A stretch of 64,000 bases of DNA from Paragonimus westermani (taxonomy: Eukaryota; Platyhelminthes; Trematoda; Plagiorchiida; Troglotrematidae): contig QNGE01000752.1 in the NCBI GenBank assembly GCA_008508345.1, positions 116,446 to 180,445 of the forward strand, in the 5' to 3' direction. The notes under the pieces are model-generated. The model worked only from the letters and a program-made list of their open reading frames with translations, was not told where the DNA came from and ran no database searches. Position numbers and translations under genes: made by a program. Shown here in pieces: positions 11,201 to 21,228 of the stretch. Position 1 is the first letter of the stretch; each line of letters opens with the position of its first letter.

Positions 11201-14200
11201 ACATAAATGTTAGCTCGCAGAAGGCAATTGGCTGTTGCGTGAGAATCCACATCCTTTCTTGTCCATGTGGAACGGTGCATGGGATTCAGAAGGGTGATTT
11301 AAAATTCAGTGACATTGCGTCTTATTATGCACAATGGTCGCGGGATTTACATTCATGCGGCTAACATGGGGCTCCATCCGGGGACTCACTTTTTCCCAAT
11401 ATGATCGGTGGGTAGTAACGATTTAAGAGTCATTGTCTCTTCTTGCTCACTACAATAAGACCGTTTTTACATCCGATGGAACTGACTCTCAAAAATGCAT
11501 ACCTGTTGAACGTCTAGTGGCATATCCGGTAACACTGAACAGTAGGTTGAAGGTATAAGCATGGTTTGTAGCGCACTTGGATGAGAGCTCACTTTTCCAT
11601 TAGACAATGAACACCACTATTAGCTTGAGAGAAAATCTCAGTGTATGGTTGTGCGCAATCAACTAATAAGAATCGAAATGGTTCTTACCAGGAAAATTCG
11701 ATTTTACCGTATTTTAACGGACAAGTATGCTTGGCTGTGTGTCACATCAATTACATAAGCTTATCAGCCGATTAAGAAATCTTATTTTTCTCTCTAAATA
11801 CCTTGAGCGTACATAATATGAGCAGTCTTCAGAATCACATGAAGTGTGTTTACCCGTAGCTGGGTGCTTCATATTTTAGATGGTAAAGATGATTCGGTGG
11901 CAGCGACGTCGACTACTAGTTGCACGGTTACTCGGTTACTTAGATTGCTCTTACTGTCTAGGATTGGACAATTTGACAGTATATAGCCCGTATGTGAGTT
12001 GGTATGTCGCACAACAAATTTATTGTGGTTTAATCACCTAAAACTTCAGTCATGCTTTCTCACTAAATTGCTTTAAACTCGGTTGTCATCTGTACACCGG
12101 TTTAGAATGCGCATAGTCTTGCTTGGTGTCCGTTAGAAATCAATCCTATTCAAGCAGTAAGTTGTGGTCCACATTTTGCGGCCTCGCAAAATTTAACATT
12201 CTGGTCATTTAACTCCGCAGTTATGTTGGTTTGGCCATTGTATTATTGTCCACAATACGTTACGCACGCACCAGGTTGGCTAAAGTGTTCTTACTATACT
12301 GCTTTAAAGTCTCTTGTTTGTTCTTCGGAACAAACTGTTCTCTTTAATGGTATCATGTACACCCCCATCGTCATCACAACGGTTTTTGAGCCTGACTAGA
12401 AGGTACTGTGGCTGGGGCCACTGTGTATCCACCGGCATGAGCACGTGTGTTCGTTGGTTACCGTTGTGTCCTTTCCTTACATGACCCTTATTGAATGTAA
12501 ATTATTCTATAGTCGCTCTCCGCCCGACTCTTCCCTGCACTCTTCATTGGTTCACCTGACTCGGCACGTTTTCACCGATCTCGGCCTACCAACTGACAGA
12601 GACGAGAAAATTTCGCAGTCGATTAAAGTGTGAAAGACGAATTGGTGAGTCATGAAAACATCTTTTGAAATTGAACGGAAAAGCACAACCATGGAGATTC
12701 TGGGTTGAGTGAACTAACAGGGAGCACGTGCTTTCAGGCATTACAAGTTTTTGAAAATTCCGTTTGTGTGTGAGTTGCCATCTGGCCAGTTGGAGGAATT
12801 GAGCGGGACTTCCTTGACTAAATCGTCGATGGTTTGAACTAAAAGCTTGTCGAGGGGATTTTCAACAACATGCAACGAAGAGTCGGTGTGATACTCTTTG
12901 CTCAAGATAGAATGACTAGGTAGTAATATGACAATTTCACATTGTGTGCGATGGTCTTGTGAGTTGGATGCACACCAATAATTGCTTTAATTTGACTTCA
13001 CTTTTGAGTACATTGGTTGATGGACTTGCCTAGTCTACTCCCACATTCCCATACACGTGCGGAACAGCTTCTTTGCGATCAGCACATCCTAGTTGGGCTC
13101 ATTGACCTGTCTGTCTGATCTCTTACAGGGAAACATTATTAAGGTGACTTGATTTGATTGTGTTTATCAGTCTCGCGTCTGCCGGGTGTCAATACGATCG
13201 CCGCATCGATGATAGATTGTACGCTCGGATGACTGCTTGTCATGACCGCCCAGTTAGTCATTTCCAACTGATGGCGGGTTGCGTAATGGAGTTCATCTCG
13301 ACAACATTGTAGCGGACGAGATGATGTAGGCATCACGATGTGCCAATAATTTCTGCACCTCAACCAAACAATGTGACAATGCAGACAGTTTTATTGCGTT
13401 AAACACAGTTGGCATGTCTGATCATTTTTTCGCCTTATCTCACTTCGGAGTTACACACAGCTTTTCTGTCCGCTGGCTGGATACATCACGGTTTTGCAGT
13501 GTATGTGTAGTAACCAACTACATACTGAACAGAACGCCACATTCCTGAATGCGACTGTTCAAAGAGGAACTTAAGGTGGCGGCTAATACCCCAAGACTGA
13601 CCGCCGGCAAATTGTTTATAAGCTTAAAAGCTTCAAACTTAAAAACAGTTGAGTTGAGCACTAAATCATACTACAGAAGCTTTACCGCTACGCATTCAGG
13701 CGATCGTTGATTAAGTGGCTAGAAAATGGTTAAATTGGACGTAGTATTGAGTTCAAGGTCGATGGCTGGTTATCACACTAATTTCCTATCGACAGGGTAG
13801 CTTTGCAATGAAATGTGGGATGGTGCGCTCTTTGACCGGGATGTGCTGGATAATTGGTAATGATGAACAGACAAGGCAGAAACTTTTTACACAATGCACC
13901 TTGGCAGAGTTCACTACATCGTATCACATACAAAGCATTCTACAGGTTCATGTGATTAAGTTTATTAGGCATTGCGAAGCAAAATGACAAAGTCAATGAC
14001 CGCACTTATTGAGACGCATCAGTTACTAAGGTAATTTGACATGGTGCATAGAGTTGTTTTCCATTTGTAACTGGACACCACCTCCAAGAACCTCTAGTCT
14101 TCGATTTATGGCGCGAAAGCATTTCTCCAGATTTAATTGCGGCCAATATGTCGGCGATGTTGAGCGAACGATGACGACGATGTATCATGTTTTGATATTG

Positions 14201-14562
14201 CGGTATTCGTGGACGTTCACGGGCTCAAACTGTGATGTCTTCCTTGACCTGAGTGTGTAAGTGTCGCTCCACTCAAACTCTAAAAGTCGCAGATGGCTTA
14301 ACGGTGTTTTCAGTGGAGCTGTCAGGATTCGGGTAATGGTGGACAGCATGTCTGGCAGGGCTTTGTAATATGTATGCCCCATAGCCGCTCTGAGAAGTAC
14401 TCTGTACAGAGTGATGTCATCATCCGTGTTAATCATTAGTTTTGCCTACTTGAATTCGTCACTATAATTGGCTTCACTTTATTGGTAAATAATGGGGGTG
14501 TTGGGTACATAAGTTGAACATCATTCACTTTTTTTGCAGCTGCTGTCTTCTCATAAATGTCC
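8264..14562. other. long stretch without recognisable gene, probably intron/intergenic
   Basis: Roughly 6.3 kb, T-rich on the plus strand in its first 2 kb. Short frames (9514-9777, 9956-10201, 14036-14260 plus; 10468-10731, 14185-14436 minus) carry no domain I recognise. An acceptor-like ttcgcttgtttgcag ends at 9955, so a further exon of the gene at 7070 could lie here. Confidence 0.4.
9085..9103. repeat. CA/TG perfect palindrome
   Basis: acacacacg, one T, then cgtgtgtgt form a 9-bp perfect inverted repeat with a one-base centre inside a CA/TG dinucleotide run. It could extrude or cause slippage. Probably a simple-repeat product. Confidence 0.6.
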
Positions 14563-14708
14563 CAATCAGCCTACTTCGAAAAAAGTATTGTATTCGAGTT
14601 TTGCTCATGTTGGAGCTTGTCAGTAGCGCATACTCTTGTAACGGCCGGGATTAGAACCCCGGTCACGCTTTCATGAGACAACCGTGTTGATCACTGTGCC
14701 ATTGACCC
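14563..14708 (-). mobile_element. tRNA-derived SINE, minus strand
   Basis: Minus-strand reading gives gtcaatggcacagtgatcaa (A box region) and ggggttctaatcccggcc (B box region), then gagtatgcgctactgac and the body with gagcaaaactcgaa. Both internal promoter parts are better preserved than in most copies here. It is truncated shortly after the body (near 14563) compared with the full copy at 16678-16892. Confidence 0.8.
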
Positions 14709-14833
14709 AGCAATAAGCAGGACTGCCTCATACGTAAACGCTCACCCATGTTCGTCTTGAGAGGACATAGCAGCCAACCTGTTTGCTTCAATGGATGACC
14801 TCGGCAATCGAAATATCACTCAGGTAGATGGTA

Positions 14834-14942
14834 GCACTACATATCAGTAATCAAAATATCGCTCAACAATTTTGCTGAGCCCTGTGACTTCTGGTTGGAA
14901 AGAAGTCTTAGTCGTGGAACCATCGATTGCTCGATGCTCACA
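14834..14942 (+). repeat. dispersed repeat family B, copy 1
   Basis: Shares cactac-t-atcagtaatc, aatatcgct, a ttggaaagaagtcttagtcg block and catcgattg with copies at 16464-16618 and 23014-23166. Always on the same strand; the first two lie close downstream of SINE copies. Nature unknown; no coding content. Confidence 0.6.
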
Positions 14943-15017
14943 GATAACGCATCGTGGGAGTGTTGCGTGGACCTAAATAGATTGCGTATCATGACCTGAT
15001 CAGGACCAAAACGTTGA

Positions 15018-15096
15018 CTGTAGTTTGGCGACTTAGATTATTTCAAAGTAACCACTATCCATACTTGCACGTAGCCTTTGCATTCAAGCAAACCCT
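15018..15096 (-). mobile_element. SINE fragment (3' part), minus strand
   Basis: Reads as the reverse complement of the SINE tail: tagtttggcgacttag, catt and gcctttgcattca, agcaaaccctc correspond to the minus-strand tail at 15598-15690. It joins directly to a plus-strand copy at 15097, forming an inverted pair. Confidence 0.5.
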
Positions 15097-15215
15097 CAGG
15101 CGAGGATATGCGCTTTCGATGAGCTCTAACAAGGACGAAACTCGAGTGCAGTGCTTTCTTTCAAAGTACACTAGCCGAAAGAGGAAGACTGCGATCAAGA
15201 GTAAAGTGTTCAGTG
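15097..15215 (+). mobile_element. SINE fragment, plus strand
   Basis: Contains cgaggatatgcgctttcg, gatgagctctaac and gacgaaactcgagtgcagtg, matching the post-B-box body of the family. The tRNA-like head is absent. Confidence 0.7.
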
Positions 15216-15399
15216 AGGACGATAGCTGCAATCTAATTGTAAACTACTGATCACGGGATCCTCCATTGGGTTGAACAGAACGGCTCTGTCTGGTCCCCTT
15301 ATGAAATGAGCGGGCATTCGCCTACACAGGGTGGTGGTTGAACGTTTGGATATGGTTCAGTCATGCCTATTGTGGAGTTGTTGTCGTTTTGGTTTGTGC

Positions 15400-15597
15400 G
15401 TTAGTCTCACAAACACGAGGACAAGAGTGCTACTTCCGGTCCGGACGAGGGTATGCACTGTTAGTGTGCTCCGCTAATTGTGAAGCTCTAGTGTGGCGCA
15501 TTATTTCTAAGCGAATTGGCCGCAAGACATATCTGGTTATGAAGTCAGTGATTAATTATGCGTGTTTACTTCGAATCAAAACCAAATTGATGGATAG
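15400..15597 (+). mobile_element. SINE, plus strand, degenerate
   Basis: Follows the family order: ccggtccggacgagggtatgc, then gaagctctagtgtgg, then a tail with cttcgaatcaaaaccaaatt that matches the cttgaagaaaaaccaaatc tail of the full copy. The head is barely recognisable. It meets the next copy tail to tail at about 15598. Confidence 0.6.
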
Positions 15598-15760
15598 TCG
15601 GGGATTTGGTTTATTTTCAAGTTGTCCATCACTCATTTGATCGCAGCCTTCGCATTCAGATAGACTTTCCAGCAAACCTCTTTCGAAAAGAAGCACTAGA
15701 CCCGAGTTTCGCTCTCATTAGAGCTCATCAGTAGTGTACATCCTTCCCACGGCCGGGATA
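15598..15760 (-). mobile_element. SINE, minus strand
   Basis: Reverse complement of the family from its tail (ggggatttggtttattttc on the plus strand) through gagtttcgctctcattagagc to the B-box region (cggccgggatatgaactc). The A-box part is missing: at about 15760 it meets a plus-strand copy head to head, producing a strong inverted repeat. Confidence 0.8.
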
Positions 15761-15834
15761 TGAACTCATGATTGGAATGGCCGGAGTACGAATCACCGTC
15801 GTGGGAAGGATATGCACTACTGATGGGCTCTAAT

Positions 15835-16340
15835 TGTGGTGGATACTCAGGCCGGAGGTGTGGGTATTCCAACACTTGGCGGAATACCTCGACATGTTGG
15901 GGAGGCACGTCCAAAACCCCACAACGAGCGGATCGGGGACGGCGGGGGCGACCGGATGAGTCATCGCTCGACTGGATCGGACCAACGGGCGAGACATGGC
16001 AGGGAAAATAAAAGGGACGGCGAAATCGGAGACGCGATTATTCCAACATTCGCAGGAATGTCGCGAAGCGGTCGTGGACTACGCTCAGAGGCCAGTGGAG
16101 ATAGATGGAGGAGAACGAGAGCAACCGGACGAGTCATCGCTCAACGAAATCGGACCAACAGGCGAAGAGTGGCAGGCAGAAAACCCCCCGATAGACGGCG
16201 CCGATCACGCACATAAACCAGGCAGAAGTGCACACGATGCGTGAGCGGAAACCTGGGGCTGTTGTGATCCGGAATGATGACTAATAAACGTGACCGCGCG
16301 TGTGACATGAGGACTAGCGTATTGGCGCCTTCTCTTTACA
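15835..16340 (+). mobile_element. solo LTR of gypsy family A (506 bp)
   Basis: Starts TGTGGTGGATACTC and ends CTCTTTACA, flanked on both sides by TAAT (15831-15834 and 16341-16344), a 4-bp target duplication usual for gypsy elements. It aligns with the LTR at 2717-3040. No internal coding region remains, so it is a solo LTR, normally produced by recombination between the two LTRs of a full element. Open frames across it (for example 15836-16216) are not genes. Confidence 0.85.
15865..16212 (+). repeat. ~174-bp tandem duplication inside the solo LTR
   Basis: Two adjacent units: tattccaacacttggcggaat at 15865 and tattccaacattcgcaggaat at 16039; gagtcatcgctc at 15958 and again at 16131; atcggaccaacgggcga and atcggaccaacaggcga further on. 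Spacing is 173-174 bp. The LTR at 2717-3040 has only one such unit. Confidence 0.8.
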
Positions 16341-16463
16341 TAATGAGAGCGAAACTCAAGTCTGGTGCTTCTTTTCGAATGAGGCTGACTGGAAAGTCTA
16401 TCTAAATGGGAACGCTGCGATCAACTGTGAGTGATGGTCAGCTTGAAACTAAACCAAATCCTC

Positions 16464-16618
16464 GACTACTCATCAGTAATCTAAAGAATATCGTCTTGAA
16501 GATCTAATGAGTTCAGTGATCTCGACGTGTCTCGGAAGTCCTAGTCGCACGATTATCGATTGGATTTAACAGGCAGTAACTGTGTTTCCTCTCTAGACGA
16601 TCGGACAACCTGATCATT
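16464..16618 (+). repeat. dispersed repeat family B, copy 2
   Basis: Shares gactactcatcagtaatc, aatatcg, tcctagtcg, atcgattgg-tttaacagg and gacgat-gg-acctgatcat with the copy at 23014-23166. It follows directly on the tail of the SINE ending near 16463. Confidence 0.65.
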
Positions 16619-16677
16619 GCTCACAAGCGAGAGTGGTTGAGCGTTCAGATTTGATAATTCGGCCGTGCCTAATGTGA

Positions 16678-16892
16678 GGTCAATGGCGCAGTGGTTAACA
16701 CGGTTGCCTCATGATTGGAATGGCCGGAGTTCAAATCCCGGCCGTGGCAAGGATATGCTCCGCTGATGAGCTCTAATGAGAGCGAAACTCGAATCTAGTG
16801 CTTCTTTTTGAAAGAGGCTGGCTGGAAGTTCTATCTGGATCCGAAGGCTATGATCAAGTGTGAGTGATAATCAACTTGAAGAAAAACCAAAT
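16678..16892 (+). mobile_element. best-preserved tRNA-derived SINE (about 215 bp)
   Basis: Starts ggtcaatggcgcagtgg with an A-box (TGGCGCAGTGG, 16684-16694) and a B-box (GAGTTCAAATCCC, 16727-16739), the internal RNA polymerase III promoter of a tRNA. After about 85 tRNA-like bases comes a tRNA-unrelated body (gagctctaatgagagcgaa at about 16769, gaaagaggctggctgg) and a tail cttgaagaaaaaccaaatcg instead of a poly(A). At least seven related copies or pieces occur in this window. Such SINEs do not code; they would be moved by a LINE enzyme recognising the tail, which is inference. Confidence 0.85.
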
Positions 16893-17545
16893 CGTTTCAC
16901 TTTTTAAGCCCAGGTATTCTAGCTTAACAGGCCAGCCTTGAATGTCGCATGACAGGCAACTGTTCTACCCATAACTGAGAGCTGTTTCCCACACTGCAAT
17001 CGCAGTTCTTCTAAGAGGTGATGCTGCGCATCGTACATCTGACGGTGTGTGGGGTCATTTGAAGGGGCAGATCTCATCAGCAATCAACTAAATAGCCGGT
17101 ATCCAGCATCAGTAATGTCCGGACCATTTCAGCGACAACGGTACAGCCACGTCAGTGCTGATACCAGAGAAGACAAGTGTTTGCTGTTTCCACTGTGGAC
17201 TCAAACAGTGAGAACAAAATGGGACCTTCCGCAGCATTCACTTACTGAAGGACTTCGCGGAAACAGGAACAAATCGTGAGAAAAGCAAAATGGGTCGACA
17301 CAGATCTACGATGACTACCGACAGTATAGAGTTCTGTAGCTCACTCAATGCGATTATTGGTCCGTCTATTCAGTCAGCTTGATCCCCAGTGAACATTGTC
17401 TCTGGCGTTTAGTACACACAACCGCAAGAAACCATGGGGTGACGGCACAAACACTTTGACAGCCTACTAAACTAGTCTGTTGTTATTGACTGGATAACAG
17501 TGAGTAACTCGTTACCACTTGTCATGGAACGGGCACTCGCTCTCA
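16893..17545. other. no recognisable feature
   Basis: About 650 bp with only short frames and no repeat or domain I recognise. It may belong to the upstream part of the LINE beginning near 17546. Confidence 0.4.
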
Positions 17546-18215
17546 TTCTGGGTCTGACCTAGGTTCAGAAGGCCACTGGATGACCGCGAAACGAAAAGAA
17601 TTTGGGCAAGGTAAAGCTGCCATGAAACTTTTGAAGCACTGCAGCTCACCTCTGGGCTGTCCCTTGCTCCAATTGGGTCGCTTCATCTGGGAACAAGAAA
17701 CATTTCCCATGGCGCCCAAAGATGCCCTCATTCTATTCTTATTTGGAAATAAAGGGAAAAGACAGCACTGACGGCTATGGGGGAAGTAACCTTTTGAGCT
17801 ACGTAACAAAGTTTCTAGCAGAAATCTTACTTGATCGACTTATTACGAAAATTTTACAGTTGGGTGTTTGTGAGAGGTGGTGTGAGGCCTAAGCCGACCA
17901 CCGAAATGTTGGCAACAATCGGTGTTTGTCTGCTCCAAGAAAAGTGTCATGAACACAACCATTATTGTACATCTTCTTCGTGAATTTCATTGAGGCATTT
18001 GGTTCAGCAAGCCGTAAAGTATGGCGGTTAGTGTTTGGTAAACTTGGATGTTTAAGTAGGTTCGTTAACTTGATGAGAGCGTTGCATGCAGGTATAAACC
18101 TGAAGATGAGGTTTTGTGTATTCACCTCTGATGACTTCGAAATTGTCACTGCCATGAAACAAGACTGTCTGTGCCCTAGTTCTATTTGGTTGATATTTGC
18201 CTGTATGAAAGCCCT
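17546..18215 (+). pseudogene. LINE reverse transcriptase fragment, 3'-truncated
   Basis: Reading across frames gives FGQGKAA, then FIWEQETFPMAPKDALI, GNKGKRQH, FLAEILLDRLITKIL, LLQEKCHEHN and VNFIEAFGSASRKVWRLVFG, then ALHAGINLKMRF and DDFEIVTAMKQDC. This is the order of the fingers/palm of non-LTR retrotransposon RTs (family forms W-x-x-E-x-V-P, the GNR-x-CDNYRGIS region, A-G-K-I-L, F-V-D-F-x-K-A-F-D and G-V-K-Q-G-C). Key residues are altered: F-V-D-F is F-V-N-F and the Q-G-C motif is Q-D-C. Frameshifts occur near 17775 and 17960. The Y-A-D-D box is missing because the sequence switches to a gypsy RT near 18215. Confidence 0.8.
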
Positions 18216-18780
18216 GTACAGCAACAAAGTGTTTTCTAAAGTTGACCTGACAAACGCATACTTACGAATTCGTTGGTGTATGGTTCTAAGGCGATCACTA
18301 CGATTAGTACCCCTTGGGGATTATTTCAGTACCATTTTTTCACCGTTTTAATTACACTTATCAGCTGAAATATTCCAGGCTGCGATTGATGAAGTAATTA
18401 CCGATTCACCAGGAATATACGCTTGTCATGATGATGTAATCAGTGTGGCGGAGCATGATAATAGGTTACTTTCACTTCTGGGACGATTCGGGGGTGGGTA
18501 CTCTCCCATAGAACCTTCTAAGTGCATGTTTCAAGTACGAGAGTTGTTTTCTTGTTTTTACTCTATGTTACAAGGGATACAGGCCGGACCCTGACCGGTA
18601 GAAAGCTTTGGTTACCACTACACCATCGAGGGATCAAATTGAGCTGCGATCACTGATGGACTGTCTGCAGTACTATTCTCGTTTTATCCCGAACATTTCG
18701 ACGAAAGCACAGCCACTATTTGCAGTTCAGTCAACAAAATATGGTCCTGGAGACAAAAAGACGGAATTCCTTCGCGAGGA
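18216..18780 (+). pseudogene. gypsy B reverse transcriptase remnant
   Basis: VFSKVDLTNAYLRI at about 18229 holds the first catalytic aspartate (D-L-x-x-A-Y). AEIFQAAIDEVI at about 18368 and YACHDDVIS at about 18418 give the Y-x-D-D region; it reads C-H-D-D, so the tyrosine is lost although both aspartates remain. Then come PSKCMF and, near 18640, LRSLMDCLQYYSRFIPNIS, the connection helix before RNase H. Frameshifts lie near 18310 and 18590. The enzyme would be inactive. Confidence 0.8.
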
Positions 18781-19221
18781 TTGAGACAACCTGTCAGTAA
18801 AAGGCCAATCTTAGCCCCTTTCACTATGTCTAAAGTTACCACGCTGATCACAGATGCATCCGGTGTTGTCATTGGTGCTGTGTTGGAACAGGAGGGATAT
18901 CCGATCATTTGCATATCACGTTTGTTGAATAAGTCAGAGAAAGGATACTCACCTACACAAAAGGAGGCGCTAGCAGTCTGCTGGTCTGTCAAAAGACTCC
19001 ATAAGTATTTGTTTGGTGTTAGATTCGAAATTGTTACAGATCACCAAGCTCTACGGTATTTATTTGACCCCCACAAATCAATTGCCACCTCATCAGCGGC
19101 AGTGATACTGCGATGGAGTCTAGTTCTAGCAGCATACGAGTGTGAAATCGTTCACCGTCCTAGCAAACAGATTTCTCGAGCAGATTTTTTATCACGGTAT
19201 TCCAGTTTATCAACTGCTTAA
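18781..19221 (+). pseudogene. gypsy B RNase H domain, open frame of 146 codons
   Basis: A continuous frame with all the landmarks of gypsy RNase H: TDASGVVIGAVLEQEG (first acidic residue), SPTQKEALAVCW (glutamate), VTDHQALRYLF (aspartate) and, at the end, SRADFLSRY. The methionine at 18835 is not a real start; the frame is simply an undamaged part of pol. It is the best preserved domain of the element. No isolated function is implied. Confidence 0.85.
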
Positions 19222-19439
19222 GCTTGTTTGCTTTATTCGCCAGATATTCCCATAAGCCGAAGTGACTTTATCAAGACAACTAAAACTACTATAGCACGGT
19301 AATTTCCGCAATGACCAAGGGTTGGTCGTTGAATATTAGGAAGAAACACCCAGTACTATTCCAGAACCGAGAGGAGTTGTCAATACAACCTGGTGGTATG
19401 CTGTGTCGGAGAGATCATTTGTTCATTCCGTCACCGCTA

Positions 19440-20130
19440 TGAAAGATGGTACTAAGAGACTTGGAGAAATGTAACCTGGGCGTGGTGAGAACAAAGTTAC
19501 TGGCGCGACAGATGTGTTGGTGGCCAGAGATAAACTCGGATATCAAGAGTATTGCAATGAACTGCCACTCCTACCTCCACAAAATAAAGACAAGGCCGAA
19601 AGATTGGACACTTTGACCGGACAGTTACCTACCATGGCAACGGGTGTACGCAGACTATTGTGGACCACTTATCGGTAACTATCACATTCTGTTGTTGATT
19701 GATCCGTACTCACGGTGGCCAAAAATATGTACTGCAACGTCACCTTCCACGTCATTTACCATGCAAGCATTTCGTGAATGTTTCAGTCATGAAGGCATTC
19801 TACAAGTCTCGGTGACGGATACCGGATCACAGTTTTGTTCTGTTGAAATGAAACAGTGACTTGACAGCATCGGGTGTTGACGCTTGCGAACGGCGTCTCG
19901 GCATTCATGTTCAAACAGGGTCGCAGAAAATCAGGTGAAAACGCTCAAAAGTGCCGTGAGTTCCACTAATCGTAAAACATTTGCTGAACTGGATGTGTTT
20001 CTTGATAACTTTCTGCCTCATTACAGGATCACAGCTCATTGCACAACGAAGGAGAACCCAGCGGTGCTACTTAAATCAATGCGCCTAAGAGCATCGCTTC
20101 AGTGTGTAGACTCAACGGATGTGAAATAGT
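19440..20130 (+). pseudogene. gypsy B integrase remnant
   Basis: The zinc-finger region (LRDLEKCNLGVVRTKLLARQ, then MCWWPEINSDIKS and NCHSYLH) has lost its usual second histidine and second cysteine. The catalytic core keeps the three acidic positions: YADYCGPL, then VTDTGSQF, then, after a frame change at about 19860, VAENQVKTLKSA. PHYRITAHCTTKENP at about 20025 fits the following helix. Stops near 19615 and 19858 and the frame change make it inactive. Confidence 0.8.
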
Positions 20131-20389
20131 TTCGTGGAAACAATTTGCGATCTGCCAAAAGATTGACCACTCGCCAGCTAGGCAGTACAATGGTAGAAAT
20201 TACTGACCTGCACGATGCCTCGTTTCTTCGGAGGCACGCTGGCCAAATTCAGTTCCAAAGCACTGGGAAGGTACAAGCGGATGGAGGAAAATGCCAAAGT
20301 TGATGCCCTGAGGAGGTCAGAACGATTGGCAAAAATGAATGCGGAGGCTTCTAGAAGAGGTGGATGTTGTGGTTGAAATCTACTCGATT

Positions 20390-20745
20390 CACCGCTTATC
20401 GAAACCCCGACACAACAGAAGATCTGACAAGCGGCCAATCCAAGTGAGGTGTTAAAGTAGACGAACCGTCTCAGTGTTGTGAATTCCGTTATTCGCCAAT
20501 TTGTTAGTTCCGTAGTGCACCAATTAACATGGACTTTGTGACTTTGTATGTGCTAAAACAATCGGCTAATGATAGACGGTGATTTCTTTAATACTGTTGT
20601 ACATCCATAAATTCTGCGTCTCAACTGCTTACTGACACCAGTGTCAGGTCTTACTACTTGCGTGGGAGGTTTCAATTCAAGTACGATTTCTGGGGCTATT
20701 CGAAATCCTTAATTCCGAGTATCACAGCAACATTACATGAAACAT
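20390..20745 (+). repeat. gypsy B 3' end / LTR region, related to 45940-46345
   Basis: Blocks shared with 45940-46345 in the same order: tctactcgattcaccgctta/tttactcgactcgccactta, gccaatccaa/accaatccaa, tgttgtacatccataaa (identical), gaggtttcaattcaagtacg/gaggtttcagttcgagtacg, and ccttaattccgagtat/ccttaatcggagtatt. The first block looks like the end of pol; the LTR probably starts at or before tgttgtacatcc (near 20595). Exact LTR limits cannot be set from two copies. Confidence 0.65.
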
Positions 20746-20956
20746 GAAGGTTAGCTGGAAGGTCGAGTAATCGGGAAAACATCTGTATTCATTAAAGGTA
20801 ACTTGGGCGAGCTCAGAATGAGACATATGTATTTTGCAGTTCTGCTCCGTAACCGCTGAACGATGCATACTGCTTATGTGTAATTCTGGTTGATGCTGAT
20901 TGTGCGCTGTTAACCACCTCGTCCGCTTTTTTAATAATGACAACTCGTCTACTCGC

Positions 20957-21228
20957 ATCAGTCACAAAAACAGAAAACATGCAGAGCATGTACATTGGAA
21001 AAAGAAGTAGACGGTGGTTAGACACGTTTACGAGTACACCAAGTGTTTATAATCAGCACCATGGCAACTCGATAGGTTACTTCAGCCACATTTGTGTACA
21101 CAATGCCGGCCGATTATTTCTGATATGCATCGCTTTGTATCAAACCAATAACTTCGGATTCCGATTGCACAACAGTATTTCGACTGAGCTAACTGAGTCA
21201 ACTTAGTGACCTATTGTCGTGAGATGTT
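20957..21228 (-). repeat. left arm of long inverted repeat (about 272 bp)
   Basis: This segment is repeated in reverse complement at 21781-22050. By eye the arms differ at about ten positions plus two small indels, so about 95% alike. It is drawn on the minus strand because, so read, the sequence begins with a tRNA-like head (gttgactcagttagctcagtcg, at 21180-21201) followed by a B-box-like ggtttgataca. The open frame 20937-21206 covers the arm on its other strand and mirrors one in the right arm; I take it as a by-product. Confidence 0.85.

Larger units (their letters stand above)
15761..16463 (+). mobile_element. SINE, plus strand, split by a solo LTR
   Basis: The left part (15761-15834) runs from atgattggaatggccggag to gggctctaat. 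The right part resumes at 16341 with taatgagagcgaaactc and continues to the tail cttgaaactaaaccaaatcc near 16462. Removing 15835-16340 plus one TAAT restores the family's uninterrupted order, so the LTR inserted into a pre-existing SINE. Confidence 0.85.
18216..20745 (+). mobile_element. Ty3/gypsy retrotransposon B, 5'-truncated, decayed
   Basis: RT, RNase H, integrase and a pol C-terminal region follow in the gypsy order, ending in a segment shared with 45940-46345. No gag, protease or 5' LTR is present: the element begins inside the RT, directly after a LINE fragment. Stops and frame changes are frequent except in the RNase H part. It differs in sequence from gypsy A. Confidence 0.8.

Noticed and set aside
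15836..16216. Arginine-rich 126-codon open frame
   Set aside because: It lies wholly inside the solo LTR and exists because a 174-bp unit without stops is duplicated; the other LTR of the family does not keep the frame.
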